A stretch of DNA of 64,000 nt, taken from Ideonella livida. GTDB taxonomy: Bacteria > Pseudomonadota > Gammaproteobacteria > Burkholderiales > Burkholderiaceae_C. Below, piece by piece: positions 51,485 to 59,958 of this stretch. The DNA lies in NCBI RefSeq assembly GCF_010499455.1, contig NZ_JAAGOH010000004.1:124001-188000 (forward strand). The letters are read 5' to 3'. The notes below the pieces were generated by a model. The model did not search any database and was not told the origin of the DNA. It worked only from the letters and a program-made list of their open reading frames with translations. The translations under genes were made by a program, and so were the position numbers. The number at the start of each line of letters is the position of its first letter. The first letter of the stretch is position 1.

Positions 51485-51550
51485 GATGAGGGTCGAGATG
51501 GTAGCCGGTGCCCGCCGACCGTGCGGCGGCACGGGCATGACGGGGCCGGA

Positions 51551-51946
51551 TCAAGCCGCCAGCAGCGCCCGGGCCAGGTGCCAGCCGGCCGCCGCAGCGG
51601 CCAAGCCGCCGCCCAAATGGGCGGCGCTGTGCAGCAGGGCCAGCCAGGGCTGACCGCGAAGCAGCAAGGTGAGTGACTCGGCACTGAAAGCCGAAAAAGT
51701 GGTCAGACCGCCCAGCAAGCCGGTGATGAGCGCCAATCGCCCCCATTCACTGGGGTGCCGCTCAAACCAGACCATGAACAGCCCGATGAGGAGCCCACCA
51801 GCGATGTTCACGGCCAAGGTGCCGGCCGCAAAGGGACAGGCCAGCGGGTTGAGCCACAGCCCGACCCGCCAGCGCAGGCAGGAGCCCAGACCACCGCCGA
51901 GGGCCACGGCCAAGGTCAGCTGCCAGGTCGGCGCCGCCCCGGTCAT
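51551..51946 (-). CDS. crcB: Fluoride exporter CrcB/Fluc
   Basis: 131 residues and four membrane helices (about 8-25, 36-60, 66-88, 96-120). The signature GGLTTFSAFSAE supplies the Phe-box and Thr/Ser of the fluoride pore, and AVNIAGGLLIGLF has the conserved Asn of helix 2. Works as a dual-topology dimer exporting fluoride. It is 4 bases after moaE; the usual fluoride riboswitch is not possible in that gap, and none is seen. Confidence 0.93.
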   Translation of the reverse strand: MTGAAPTWQLTLAVALGGGLGSCLRWRVGLWLNPLACPFAAGTLAVNIAGGLLIGLFMVWFERHPSEWGRLALITGLLGGLTTFSAFSAESLTLLLRGQPWLALLHSAAHLGGGLAAAAAGWHLARALLAA

Positions 51947-51950
51947 GGCT

Positions 51951-52457
51951 TCAGGCGCCCGCCGCCGCGTTGGCGGACTGGATGCCCCAGCGCGCCAGTG
52001 CCTCGTCGTCGCTGACGCGGGCGTCCACCCAGCGCGCGCCCCCAGGCGTGGTCTCCTTCTTCCAGAAAGGCGCCTGTGTTTTGAGGTAGTCCATCAGGAA
52101 TTCGCAGGCCTGGAAGGCCTGACCCCGGTGGGCTGAGCTGACCACCACCAGCACGATCTGGTCGGTGGGCGCGAGCGGGCCGACACGGTGGATCACCCGT
52201 GCGGCGCGGATGTCGAAACGGGCCAGGGCCGCATCGATCATGGCCTCAATGGCCGTCTCCGTCATGCCGGGGTAATGCTCCAGCTCCATCTGGCTCACGC
52301 CGCTGCCGTCGTTGCGGTCCCGGACCGTGCCCAGAAAGGTGGCCACCGCCCCCACGCCCGGGTCCCCGGCGCGCAGGGCAGCCACTTCCGCCCCCAGGTC
52401 GAAATCCTCGGTCTGGATGCGGACCCGGGGCATCGCAACTTTCAAAGTCTGTTCCAT
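51951..52457 (-). CDS. moaE: Molybdopterin synthase catalytic subunit MoaE
   Basis: Inserts the dithiolene sulfurs into precursor Z (cPMP), using thiocarboxylated MoaD. 168 residues. Family blocks: GAVATFLGTVRD, MELEHYPGM, HRVGPLAP, SAHRGQAFQA and the catalytic lysine region LKTQAPFWKKET. The C-terminal 15 residues (IQSANAAAGA) are Ala-rich. Follows moaD by 18 bases in the mobB-moeA-moaD-moaE run. Confidence 0.96.
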   Translation of the reverse strand: MEQTLKVAMPRVRIQTEDFDLGAEVAALRAGDPGVGAVATFLGTVRDRNDGSGVSQMELEHYPGMTETAIEAMIDAALARFDIRAARVIHRVGPLAPTDQIVLVVVSSAHRGQAFQACEFLMDYLKTQAPFWKKETTPGGARWVDARVSDDEALARWGIQSANAAAGA

Positions 52458-52475
52458 GGCGCACGCCTGTGGGGT

Positions 52476-52727
52476 TCAGCCACCGGTGACCGGAGGGAAG
52501 AAAGCCAGCTCGTCGCCGTGGCTCAGGATGGCCCCTCCCTCACAGACCTGCTGGTTGAGGGCGGCGCGGACGGCACGATCTGCCGCCAGGACGCTGGCAT
52601 AGGGATCGCCCAGATCGATGAGGGTCTGACGTGCCTGGGCCACTGTGGCCCCTTCAGGCAGCTCCAGCTGTCGCTGGGCGCCCAGGGCCTCGCGCAGCGA
52701 GGCGAAGAATCTCAGGTTGACTTGCAT
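52476..52727 (-). CDS. moaD: Molybdopterin synthase sulfur carrier MoaD
   Basis: 83 residues, beta-grasp fold, ending FFPPVTGG, the C-terminal Gly-Gly that is adenylated and thiocarboxylated. It starts at ATG 52727 (MQVNLRFFASLREAL), two bases after the moeA stop. The longer in-frame form from 52826 lies inside moeA. MoeB, which activates it, is not in this window. Confidence 0.96.
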   Translation of the reverse strand: MQVNLRFFASLREALGAQRQLELPEGATVAQARQTLIDLGDPYASVLAADRAVRAALNQQVCEGGAILSHGDELAFFPPVTGG

Positions 52728-52729
52728 GC

Positions 52730-54016
52730 TCAGTTCCCGATCAGGGCGGACAAGGGCAGGTAGCGGACGGTGTCCCCCGGCAGGATGGCCTGGCCGGCGG
52801 GGTTGTCCACCAGGCCATCGGCCCAAACAGCAGAGGTCAGCACCCCCGAGCTCTGGTTGCCAAAGGCTTCCACCTGCCCTTGGGCGTTGAGGCGCACACG
52901 CAGGAACTCGCGACGCTTGTCCGCCTTAGGCAGGCTGAAGGCCGCGGTCATCGGCATGGCGGCAGGCAGCTCACCCCGGCCACCCTGCATGACCCGCAGC
53001 ACCGGCGCCACGGTGAGCAAGAAGGTGACAAAGCTGGAAACCGGGTTCCCGGGCAACCCCATCAGCAGGGCCTCGCCGTCGTCCCGGGTGCGGCGGATGC
53101 TCCCGAATGCCAGGGGCTTGCCCGGTTTGGTGGCCATTTGCCAGAGGGTGATGTGGCCTTCTGCCTGGGCCGCCGGACGCAGGTGGTCTTCTTCCCCGAC
53201 GGAGACGCCGCCGGAGGTGAGGATGAGGTCATGGCCATCCGCGGCCCTCCGCAGCGCTTGGCGCGTGGCGTCGAGCCGATCCGGCACGATGCCCAGATCG
53301 GTCACCTCGCAGCCGGCGGCCTGCAACAAGCCGCGCAGCGTGTAGCGGTTGGAGTTGTAGATGGCACCAGGCGGCAGCGGCTGACCCGGCATCACCAACT
53401 CGTCTCCGGTGGAAAACAGGGCGACCCGGGGGCGGCGCACGACCTGCAGCCGTGCGGCCCCGACCGTGGCGGCCAGTCCCAGGGCCTGTGGCGTGATCCG
53501 GCACCCCGCCGGCAACACCAGCCCCCCCTGGCAGACATCTTCGCCCCGGCGGCGTACCCACTGGCCTGCCGTCGGCACCTGCAGCACCCGCACCAGTCCG
53601 CCGCCCGTGCCCGCGGCATCCGGCAAGGCCTCGCAGGCCTCCTGCATCACCACGCAATTGGCGCCCGGCGGCACCTGCGCCCCGGTGAAGATGCGGGCCG
53701 CGGTGCCTGGCTGCAAGGCCTGTCCAGGATGACCCGCAGCGATGCGTTGCGACACCGGCAGCACGGTGCCCGGTGCCGGGACATCCGCTGCCCGCAGGGC
53801 ATAGCCATCCATCGAGGTGTTGTCCGCCGGCGGCACATCCAAGGTAGACACCAGGTCCTGGGCCAGCACGCGCCCCAGAGCCTCAAAGGTGTCCAGGTCC
53901 TCCAGCGCCTGGATGCGATGCGGACGAGCCGCGGCAGTCAGGCGGAGCAGGACTTCGTCCAGACTCAGCAGGCCGCCCCGGGGAGCGGCGGAGGAAGAGG
54001 CAAGGGTTTCAGCCAT
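52730..54016 (-). CDS. moeA: Molybdopterin molybdenumtransferase MoeA
   Basis: Inserts molybdate into adenylylated molybdopterin. 428 residues. Conserved blocks: DVPPADNTSMDGYALRA near 60, IFTGAQVPPGANCVVMQE near 125, FSTGDELV and IYNSNRYTL, LTSGGVSVGEED (MoCF domain) near 265, KPGKPLAFG and GLPGNPVSS. Four-domain layout and length are standard. The mobB gene is 42 bases upstream. Confidence 0.97.
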   Translation of the reverse strand: MAETLASSSAAPRGGLLSLDEVLLRLTAAARPHRIQALEDLDTFEALGRVLAQDLVSTLDVPPADNTSMDGYALRAADVPAPGTVLPVSQRIAAGHPGQALQPGTAARIFTGAQVPPGANCVVMQEACEALPDAAGTGGGLVRVLQVPTAGQWVRRRGEDVCQGGLVLPAGCRITPQALGLAATVGAARLQVVRRPRVALFSTGDELVMPGQPLPPGAIYNSNRYTLRGLLQAAGCEVTDLGIVPDRLDATRQALRRAADGHDLILTSGGVSVGEEDHLRPAAQAEGHITLWQMATKPGKPLAFGSIRRTRDDGEALLMGLPGNPVSSFVTFLLTVAPVLRVMQGGRGELPAAMPMTAAFSLPKADKRREFLRVRLNAQGQVEAFGNQSSGVLTSAVWADGLVDNPAGQAILPGDTVRYLPLSALIGN

Positions 54017-54058
54017 GGCGGGCCTCGGGTAGAAGCTCCCATTGCCACACCCGCCTGT

Positions 54059-54601
54059 TCAGGCGCGCGCGCAACGATGGAGTTCGGGTTGGTAGCGGTG
54101 ACGTGCCGCCTGCTGCAGGAGGTAGGCGGCCACGCCGGCCGCATCATCCAGAGAGAACACGGGTCGCTGAGTAGGCACCGGCAGCCGCGCAGGATCATCC
54201 GTGGCCACAGCAACGATGAAGGGGTCGTCCGGATAGGCGGCCGGACGGTCCACCACCGAGCGCCAGACCTCGATCTTGAGCAAGTCCGCGTGGCGGAAAC
54301 CCTCCACCAGAGCCCAGTCGCAAGGCGCCAGCTCGGCCAGCAGCCCGTGGGGATCGACCTCGACCGGCGACTCCAGGGTGCGCACCAGGGCCATCCGCTG
54401 CGGGTTAGCCAGCAGAACCTCGAACGCCCCCGCCTCACGGTGGCGGTGGCTGTCCTTGCCAGGCTGGTCGATCTCGAAGTCCTTGTGGGTGTGCTTGATC
54501 ACCGACACCCGCTGACCGGCCGCCCTCAAGGCGGCGATCACCCCCTCAATGAGGGTGGTCTTGCCGGCCCCGGAAGCGCCGCAGAAGCCGACGACGTGCA
54601 T
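54059..54601 (-). CDS. mobB: Molybdopterin-guanine dinucleotide biosynthesis adaptor MobB
   Basis: 180 residues from ATG 54601 (MHVVGFCGASGAGKTT). P-loop GASGAGKTTL near residue 10, IKHTHKDFEIDQPGKDSHRH with the conserved KHxxHxF and DSxRH features, and ALVEGFRH. A GTG at 54616 would add five residues. MobB assists MobA in forming MGD; mobA is not in the window. It is 23 bases downstream of thrC. Confidence 0.94.
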   Translation of the reverse strand: MHVVGFCGASGAGKTTLIEGVIAALRAAGQRVSVIKHTHKDFEIDQPGKDSHRHREAGAFEVLLANPQRMALVRTLESPVEVDPHGLLAELAPCDWALVEGFRHADLLKIEVWRSVVDRPAAYPDDPFIVAVATDDPARLPVPTQRPVFSLDDAAGVAAYLLQQAARHRYQPELHRCARA

Positions 54602-54624
54602 GCCTGCCCCGTGCACCGCCGTGC

Positions 54625-56037
54625 TCAGGCGCAGTGCCGTTCGATGTAGGCCTTGACCAGGGCGGTCTCGGGCTTCATCACGGTGAAGCGCTTGGGCAGC
54701 GCCTCGATGCCGTCGAGCTTGGCGGGACGACCCGGCTCCTGGCCGGTCGCTTCGCGGATGGTCTCGGCGAACTTGGCGGGCAGCGCGGTCTCCAGCACGA
54801 TCATCGGCACGCCCGCGGCCACCCGCTCGAAGGCCACCTTCACCCCGTCGGCGGTGTGGGTGTCGATCAGGTCGCCGAAGCGCTCGTAGGTGCTGCGGAT
54901 GGTGTCCAGACGGTCGGCGTGCGTGCTGCGGCCGGACTGGAAGCCGTAGCCGGCGATGGCGGCATGCTCGTCGGTGGTGATGCTGAAGGCGCCGTCGCGG
55001 GCGATGGCGTCGCCGAACAGCGCTTTGGTGCGCGCGCCGTCACGGCCCAGCAGGTCGAAGACGAAACGCTCAAAGTTCGAGGCTTTCGAGATGTCCATCG
55101 AGGGGCTGGAGGTCTCGTAGGTCTCGGCGCTGCCGCGCACGCGGTAGGTGCCGGTGCGGAAGAACTCGTCGAGCACGTCGTTCTCGTTGGTGGCCACCAC
55201 CAGCTTGTCGACGGGCAGGCCCATCATGCGGGCCACGTGGCCGGCGCAGACGTTGCCGAAGTTGCCCGAGGGCACGGTGAAGCTCACCCGCTCGTCGTTG
55301 GACTTCGTGGCCTGGAAGTAGCCGGCGAAGTAGTACACCACCTGGGCCAGCAGACGGGCCCAGTTGATGGAGTTGACGGTACCGATCTTGTACTGGCGCT
55401 TGAAGGCCAGGTCGTTCGACACGGCCTTCACGATGTCCTGCGCGTCGTCGAACACACCTTCGACGGCGATATTGTGGATGTTCTCGTCCTGCAGGCTGTA
55501 CATCTGCGCCTGCTGGAAGGGGCTCATGCGGCCGGCCGGGCTGAGCATGAACACGCGAACACCCTTCTTGCCGCGCATGGCGTACTCGGCGGCGCTGCCG
55601 GTGTCACCCGAGGTGGCGCCCAGGATGTTCAGCTCCTCGCCGCGGCGGCCCAGCTCGTACTCGAACAACTGGCCCAGCAGCTGCATGGCCATGTCCTTGA
55701 AGGCCAGCGTGGGGCCGTTGGACAGGGCCTCGACGAGCACGCCCGAGTCACCCAGCCGGCGCACCGGCACGATCTCGGGCGTGCCGAACACCTCGGCGTT
55801 GTAGGCGCGGCCCACCAGGGTGCGCAGGTCGGCGGCGGGGATGTCGTCGATGTAGAGCGACAGGATCTCGAAGGCCAGGTCCGCATAGGACAGGCTGCGC
55901 CAGCGCGCCAGCGTGGCAGCGTCCACCTTCGGGTAGGCCACCGGCAGGTACAGGCCGCCGTCAGGCGCCAGCCCTTCCAGCAGGATCTCGCAGAAGGCGC
56001 GTTCAGTCTTGTCGCCGCGGGTGCTGATGTACTTCAC
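54625..56037 (-). CDS. thrC: Threonine synthase
   Basis: PLP enzyme converting O-phosphohomoserine to threonine. 470 residues, the longer (fungal/gammaproteobacterial-like) type. It starts with GTG at 56037, overlapping the hom stop by 4 bases (GTGA). The first residues KYISTRGD are canonical; the PLP lysine is in GPTLAFKDMAMQ, and ATSGDTGSAAEYA and VPSGNFGNVCAG are the phosphate-loop blocks. The in-frame extension to 56271 lies inside hom and is rejected. Confidence 0.97.
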   Translation of the reverse strand: MKYISTRGDKTERAFCEILLEGLAPDGGLYLPVAYPKVDAATLARWRSLSYADLAFEILSLYIDDIPAADLRTLVGRAYNAEVFGTPEIVPVRRLGDSGVLVEALSNGPTLAFKDMAMQLLGQLFEYELGRRGEELNILGATSGDTGSAAEYAMRGKKGVRVFMLSPAGRMSPFQQAQMYSLQDENIHNIAVEGVFDDAQDIVKAVSNDLAFKRQYKIGTVNSINWARLLAQVVYYFAGYFQATKSNDERVSFTVPSGNFGNVCAGHVARMMGLPVDKLVVATNENDVLDEFFRTGTYRVRGSAETYETSSPSMDISKASNFERFVFDLLGRDGARTKALFGDAIARDGAFSITTDEHAAIAGYGFQSGRSTHADRLDTIRSTYERFGDLIDTHTADGVKVAFERVAAGVPMIVLETALPAKFAETIREATGQEPGRPAKLDGIEALPKRFTVMKPETALVKAYIERHCA

Positions 56038-57344
56038 GCCAGCTCCTCCTTGCGCAGGCTGACGATGGGCGCCAGCACGGTGGGCAGGGCCTGCATGGCG
56101 GCCAGCGCCTGGCGCATCTGGCCCTCGATGGTGTCGTGGGTCAGGATGATCAGGTCGGTCTGCTTCTCGCCGTCGGCGCTCTCGCGCTGCAGCACGGCGT
56201 CGATGCTGATGCCGTTCTCCGCCAGGATGCTGGTGATGCGGGCCAGCACGCCGGCTTCGTCGGCCACGCACAGGCGCAGGTAGAAGGCGGTCTGCACCTG
56301 CTCGATCGGCAGGATCGGCGTGTCAGCCAGGGCATCGGGTTGGAAGGCCAGATGCGGCACGCGGTGGTCGGGGTTGGCCGTGGCCAGGCGGGTGATGTCG
56401 ACCAGATCGGCCACGACGGCGCTGGCGGTGGGCTCGGAGCCCGCACCCTTGCCGTAGTACATGGTGGTGCCCACGGCGTCGCCCTGCACCACCACGGCGT
56501 TCATGGCGCCTTCCACCGAGGCGATCAGGCGCTTGGCCGGCACCAGGGTCGGGTGCACGCGCAGCTCGATGCCTTCGGCGCGGCGCTTGGTGATGCCCAG
56601 CAGCTTGATGCGGTAGCCCAGCTGCTCGGCATAGCGGATGTCGGCCGCCTGCAGCTTGGTGATGCCTTCCACATGGGCCTTGTCGAACTGCACCGGCACG
56701 CCGAAGGCGATGGCGCTCATGATGGTGGCCTTGTGGGCGGCGTCCACGCCTTCGATGTCGAAGGTAGGGTCGGCCTCAGCGTAGCCCAGGCGCTGGGCTT
56801 CCTTCAGCACGACGCTGAAGTCCAAGCCCTTGTCACGCATCTCCGAGAGGATGAAGTTGGTGGTGCCGTTGATGATGCCGGCGATCCACTGGATCTGGTT
56901 GGCGGTCAGTCCTTCGCGCAGGGCCTTGATGATGGGGATGCCACCGGCCACGGCGGCCTCGAAGGCCACCACCACGCCCTTGGCGCGGGCGGCGGCGAAG
57001 ATCTCGCTGCCATGCACGGCCAGCAGCGCCTTGTTGGCGGTGACCACGTGCTTGCCGGCGGCGATGGCCTCCAACACCAGGGCCTTGGCGATACCGTAGC
57101 CACCGATCAGCTCGACCACGACGTCGATGTCGGGATTGGCGATCACCTGGCGGGCGTCGCCCACCACCTGGGCGGCGTCGCCCACCACAGCCTTGGCGCG
57201 CTCGGTGTCCAGATCCGCCACCATGGCAATCTCAATGCCACGGCCCGCACGGCGCAGGATCTCCTGCTGGTTGCGTTGCAGCACCTTGAAGGTGCCGGAG
57301 CCGACGGTACCGATGCCCAGAAGGCCGACCTGGATGGGTTTCAT
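56034..57344 (-). CDS. hom: Homoserine dehydrogenase
   Basis: NAD(P)-dependent reduction of aspartate semialdehyde to homoserine. 436 residues. The N-terminal nucleotide fold VGLLGIGTVGSGTFKVL, catalytic NGTTNFIL, EADPTFDIEGVDAAHKATIM and a C-terminal ACT domain (about 355-430: VADEAGVLARITSILAENG) point to feedback control by threonine. Order alaA-hom-thrC is typical of Burkholderiales; thrC overlaps by 4 bases. No aspartokinase gene here. Confidence 0.97.
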   Translation of the reverse strand: MKPIQVGLLGIGTVGSGTFKVLQRNQQEILRRAGRGIEIAMVADLDTERAKAVVGDAAQVVGDARQVIANPDIDVVVELIGGYGIAKALVLEAIAAGKHVVTANKALLAVHGSEIFAAARAKGVVVAFEAAVAGGIPIIKALREGLTANQIQWIAGIINGTTNFILSEMRDKGLDFSVVLKEAQRLGYAEADPTFDIEGVDAAHKATIMSAIAFGVPVQFDKAHVEGITKLQAADIRYAEQLGYRIKLLGITKRRAEGIELRVHPTLVPAKRLIASVEGAMNAVVVQGDAVGTTMYYGKGAGSEPTASAVVADLVDITRLATANPDHRVPHLAFQPDALADTPILPIEQVQTAFYLRLCVADEAGVLARITSILAENGISIDAVLQRESADGEKQTDLIILTHDTIEGQMRQALAAMQALPTVLAPIVSLRKEELA

Positions 57345-57383
57345 GGTGGAGTGGATCTAGGGGACAGAAAGAAAAACGGGAAA

Positions 57384-58616
57384 TCAGCGCGCGTGGCGCT
57401 TGCGATAGCCATCGAGGAACCGGGCGATGCGCGTGATCGCCTCCGTCAAATCGTCGGTGTTGGGCAGGAAGACCAGACGGAAGTGGTCCGGCTGGGGCCA
57501 ATTGAAGCCCGTACCCTGCACGATGAGCACCTTCTCCTGCGCCAGCAGCTCGTAGGCAAACTGCTGATCGTCCTCGATGGGATAGAGACGCGGATCCAGC
57601 CGCGGGAACATGTAGAGCGCCGCCTTGGGCTTGACCACGCTGACACCGGGAATCTGGGTGAGCAGTTCGTAGGCCAGATCACGCTGGCGGGTGAGGCGAC
57701 CGCCGGGCGCTACCAGGTCCTTGATGCTCTGGTAGCCGCCCAGGGCCGTCTGGATGGCCAATTGGCCCGGCGTGTTGGCGCACAGCCGCATCGAGGCCAG
57801 CATGTTGAGGCCCTCGATGTAGTCGGCCGCCTGCTTCTTGTTGCCCGACACAATCATCCAGCCGGCGCGGTAGCCGCAAGAACGGTAGTTCTTGCTCAGG
57901 CCATTGAAGGTCAGGAACAGCACGTCATCGGCCAGGGAGGCGATGCTGGTGTGGGTCTCGCCGTCGTAGAGGGTCTTGTCGTAGATCTCGTCGGCGAACA
58001 CGATCAGCCCATGCTGACGTGCGATCTCCACGATGCCCTCCAACACCTCGCGCGGGTACAAGGCGCCGGTGGGATTGTTCGGGTTGATCAGCACCAGCGC
58101 CTTGGTGTTGGGCGTCACCTTGGCCCGCATGTCGTCTAGGTCGGGCATCCACCCCGAGGACTCGTCGCAGCGATAGTGGACCGGTGTGCCCCCCGAAAGC
58201 GACACCACGGCCGTGTAGAGCGGGTAGTCAGGAGAGGGAATGAGCACCTCGTCGCCGCCGTCCAGCAGCGCGTTCATGCTCATCGAGATCAGCTCCGACG
58301 CCCCGTTGCCCAGGTAGACATCGTCCACGGTCACGCCACGGATGCCCTTTTCCTGGCAGTAGTGCACCACGGCCTTGCGAGGCGCAAACAGCCCTTTGGA
58401 ATCGGTGTAACCCGCCGCCACCTGGGACGGCAGGTTGCGGATCATGTCCTGCACGATCTCGTCGGGGGGCAGCAAGCCGAAGGCCGCCACGTTGCCGATG
58501 TTGAGCTTGATGATCTTCTGGCCCTCGTCCTCCATCTGACGGGCCTTGTCCAGCACCGGTCCACGGATGTCGTAACCGACGTTGGCAAGCTTGCTGGACT
58601 TTGCGACCGGCTTCAA
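57384..58616 (-). CDS. alaA: Alanine transaminase, AlaA-type aminotransferase
   Basis: PLP class I aminotransferase, 410 residues. It begins KSSKLANVGYDIRGPV, as E. coli AlaA does (about 405 residues). Key blocks are NGASELISM, the INPNNPTGALY loop, FADEIYDKTLYDG, and the PLP lysine in FNGLSKNYRSCGYRAGW; the substrate Arg is in HFRLVFLP. The start is TTG at 58616 with AGGAG 6 bases upstream; no in-frame ATG precedes the conserved start. It makes alanine from pyruvate and glutamate and is the first gene of the run to thrC. Confidence 0.94.
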   Translation of the reverse strand: MKPVAKSSKLANVGYDIRGPVLDKARQMEDEGQKIIKLNIGNVAAFGLLPPDEIVQDMIRNLPSQVAAGYTDSKGLFAPRKAVVHYCQEKGIRGVTVDDVYLGNGASELISMSMNALLDGGDEVLIPSPDYPLYTAVVSLSGGTPVHYRCDESSGWMPDLDDMRAKVTPNTKALVLINPNNPTGALYPREVLEGIVEIARQHGLIVFADEIYDKTLYDGETHTSIASLADDVLFLTFNGLSKNYRSCGYRAGWMIVSGNKKQAADYIEGLNMLASMRLCANTPGQLAIQTALGGYQSIKDLVAPGGRLTRQRDLAYELLTQIPGVSVVKPKAALYMFPRLDPRLYPIEDDQQFAYELLAQEKVLIVQGTGFNWPQPDHFRLVFLPNTDDLTEAITRIARFLDGYRKRHAR

Positions 58617-58659
58617 GCGGGACTCCTGTTTGGCGCGCCGGGGCAGGCCGCGGCAGCGT

Positions 58660-58690
58660 GAGCGGAAAACTTATAATTAAACCATAGGCC
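58660..58690. promoter_or_regulatory. AT-rich divergent promoter region between alaA and the Mth938 gene
   Basis: A short AT island (AAACTTATAATTAAACCATA) in GC-rich surroundings. It holds plus-strand TATAAT at 58672-58677 and overlapping minus-strand TATAAG/TTATAA. Neither strand has a perfect -35, though minus-strand TTGGCA lies 15 bases from the -10. Confidence 0.55.
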
Positions 58691-58788
58691 TGCCAATCAC
58701 CCAAAAGGGCGGCACGGGCCACCCAAAGCGGCCTTCCGCACCCCAGGGTTCCGAGAGTCGTTACAACCTGTTTCATCGGAGCAATCGC

Positions 58789-59157
58789 TTGAAATTCCAG
58801 CCTGACCGCCTGGATGGCGTGAACGCCGTTTCCCGCTTGGAAACCGGACGAATCTGGGTACTTCTACAGCCGTTCGAGCATGGGGTGGTCGTACCCTGGC
58901 AAGGGGCCGTCTCCGATTGGCCGGCGCGTCAGGCCGAGGACATCCAGGCCGACCACCTGCAGGCGCTAGTGGCGTTGCAGCCCGAATTGGTGATCCTGGG
59001 TACGGGAGCCCGTCAGCGCTTCCTGTCCGCCAGCGTGTTGCGCCCCCTGATCGAGGCACGCATCGGCTACGAGCTCATGGACACCGCAGCCGCTTGCCGC
59101 ACTTACAACGTGCTGGTCAATGAAGGACGCCGCGCAGTGGGCGCGTTCATTCTTTGA
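58789..59157 (+). CDS. Mth938-like (NDUFAF3/DUF498) domain protein
   Basis: 122 residues. TTG start at 58789 with GGAG 8 bases upstream; no ATG would give the full domain. The fold family is seen in VVPWQGAVSDWPARQAEDIQ, then LVILGTGARQRFLS and YELMDTAAACRTYNVLVNEG, then RRAVGAFIL at the C-terminus. Bacterial members are small soluble proteins of unknown function; the mitochondrial relative NDUFAF3 helps complex I assembly. Confidence 0.88.
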   Translation: MKFQPDRLDGVNAVSRLETGRIWVLLQPFEHGVVVPWQGAVSDWPARQAEDIQADHLQALVALQPELVILGTGARQRFLSASVLRPLIEARIGYELMDTAAACRTYNVLVNEGRRAVGAFIL

Positions 59158-59183
59158 TCGCCGTCAGGCCCGGGCCACCTTTC

Positions 59184-59205
59184 AAGGCTCCTGTCATGAG
59201 CCTTT
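59184..59205 (+). terminator. Weak terminator after the Mth938 gene
   Basis: AAGGCTC-CTGTCAT-GAGCCTT with only a short TTT run. It lies 27 bases after the stop codon. Confidence 0.5.
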
Positions 59206-59230
59206 GACCAAGAACTGCGCCACGGTACCG

Positions 59231-59259
59231 TCTGACCATCCGGTCAAACAACCTATAAT
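59231..59259 (+). promoter_or_regulatory. Promoter of the peroxiredoxin gene with embedded inverted repeat
   Basis: TATAAT at 59254-59259 is a perfect -10; CTGACC at 59232-59237 is a 4/6 -35 at 16 bases. TGACC-ATCC-GGTCA (59233-59246) is an exact inverted repeat sitting over the -35 and spacer, where a repressor or redox regulator could act. The leader to the ATG is about 40 bases. Confidence 0.65.
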
Positions 59260-59304
59260 TGCAGGCTAGGCCGGATTGGCGCCTGAGCACTGCCCCCACA
59301 TCAC

Positions 59305-59781
59305 ATGACGCCTGCCCTCAACAAACCCCTGCCGGAAATCGAAGCCCAAGCCACCGGAGGCGTGAAGTTCACCCACCAGGCTTTCCATGGCAAGGTGGTG
59401 GTCCTCTATTTCTACCCCAAGGACAATACCCCCGGCTGCACGACCGAGGCCATGCAGTTCCGTGACCAGCATGAGGCGTTCGCCCAAGCCGGTGCCGTGG
59501 TGTTTGGCGTCTCCCGGGACAACATGGTGTCCCACGAGAAGTTCAAGGAGGGCCTCGGCCTGCCTTTCGAGCTGATCGCAGATACCGAAGAGAAGCTCTG
59601 CCACATGTTCGGCGTGGTCAAAAACAAGATCATGTACGGCAAGAAGGTCAAGGGCATCGAACGCTCCACCTTCCTGATCGATGCCAAGGGCGTGCTGCGC
59701 GCCGAGTGGCGCGGCATCAAGGTGGCCGGCCATGTGGAGGAAGTGCTCCAGGCCGTCCAGGAGCTGCGGGCCGCCGCCTGA
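59305..59781 (+). CDS. Thioredoxin-dependent peroxiredoxin, Bcp/PrxQ type
   Basis: 158 residues. Reduces hydroperoxides through the peroxidatic C45 in YPKDNTPGCTTEAMQF. The resolving Cys found five residues on in E. coli Bcp (C50) is Met here; the only other Cys is C99 (EEKLCHMFG), so the enzyme either uses that residue, an external thiol, or works as 1-Cys. Conserved Arg lies in KGIERSTFLID. No signal peptide. Own promoter at 59231 and terminator at 59902. Confidence 0.95.
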   Translation: MTPALNKPLPEIEAQATGGVKFTHQAFHGKVVVLYFYPKDNTPGCTTEAMQFRDQHEAFAQAGAVVFGVSRDNMVSHEKFKEGLGLPFELIADTEEKLCHMFGVVKNKIMYGKKVKGIERSTFLIDAKGVLRAEWRGIKVAGHVEEVLQAVQELRAAA

Positions 59782-59901
59782 TGCACGACACCCGCGCCCG
59801 GCAGGCAGCTTGGCGCCATGGCGTTCCTCTTATGCACTCCGCGCGAGTGCCTCGCGCGACCGCAGTGTCCTTCTGCGGCGCGAAGATGATCTGACCGACA
59901 G

Positions 59902-59931
59902 GCCGCTTGGCACCCGCCAAGCGGCTTTTTT
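59902..59931 (+). terminator. Terminator after the peroxiredoxin gene
   Basis: Perfect 10-bp stem GCCGCTTGGC-ACCC-GCCAAGCGGC followed by T6. About 120 bases after the stop codon and just before the PhoH gene, whose ATG is 28 bases further on. Confidence 0.95.
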
Positions 59932-59958
59932 CATTTCCGTCTTCTTCACCCCTTTACC

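Noticed and set aside
51947-52000. Fluoride riboswitch before crcB
   Set aside because: Only 4 bases separate moaE from crcB and no conserved fluoride aptamer core is visible in the end of moaE.
59781-59894. 37-codon ORF (MHDTRARQAAW...) overlapping the peroxiredoxin stop codon
   Set aside because: No ribosome binding site of its own, no recognisable sequence, and it lies before the terminator of the previous gene; too little to call.
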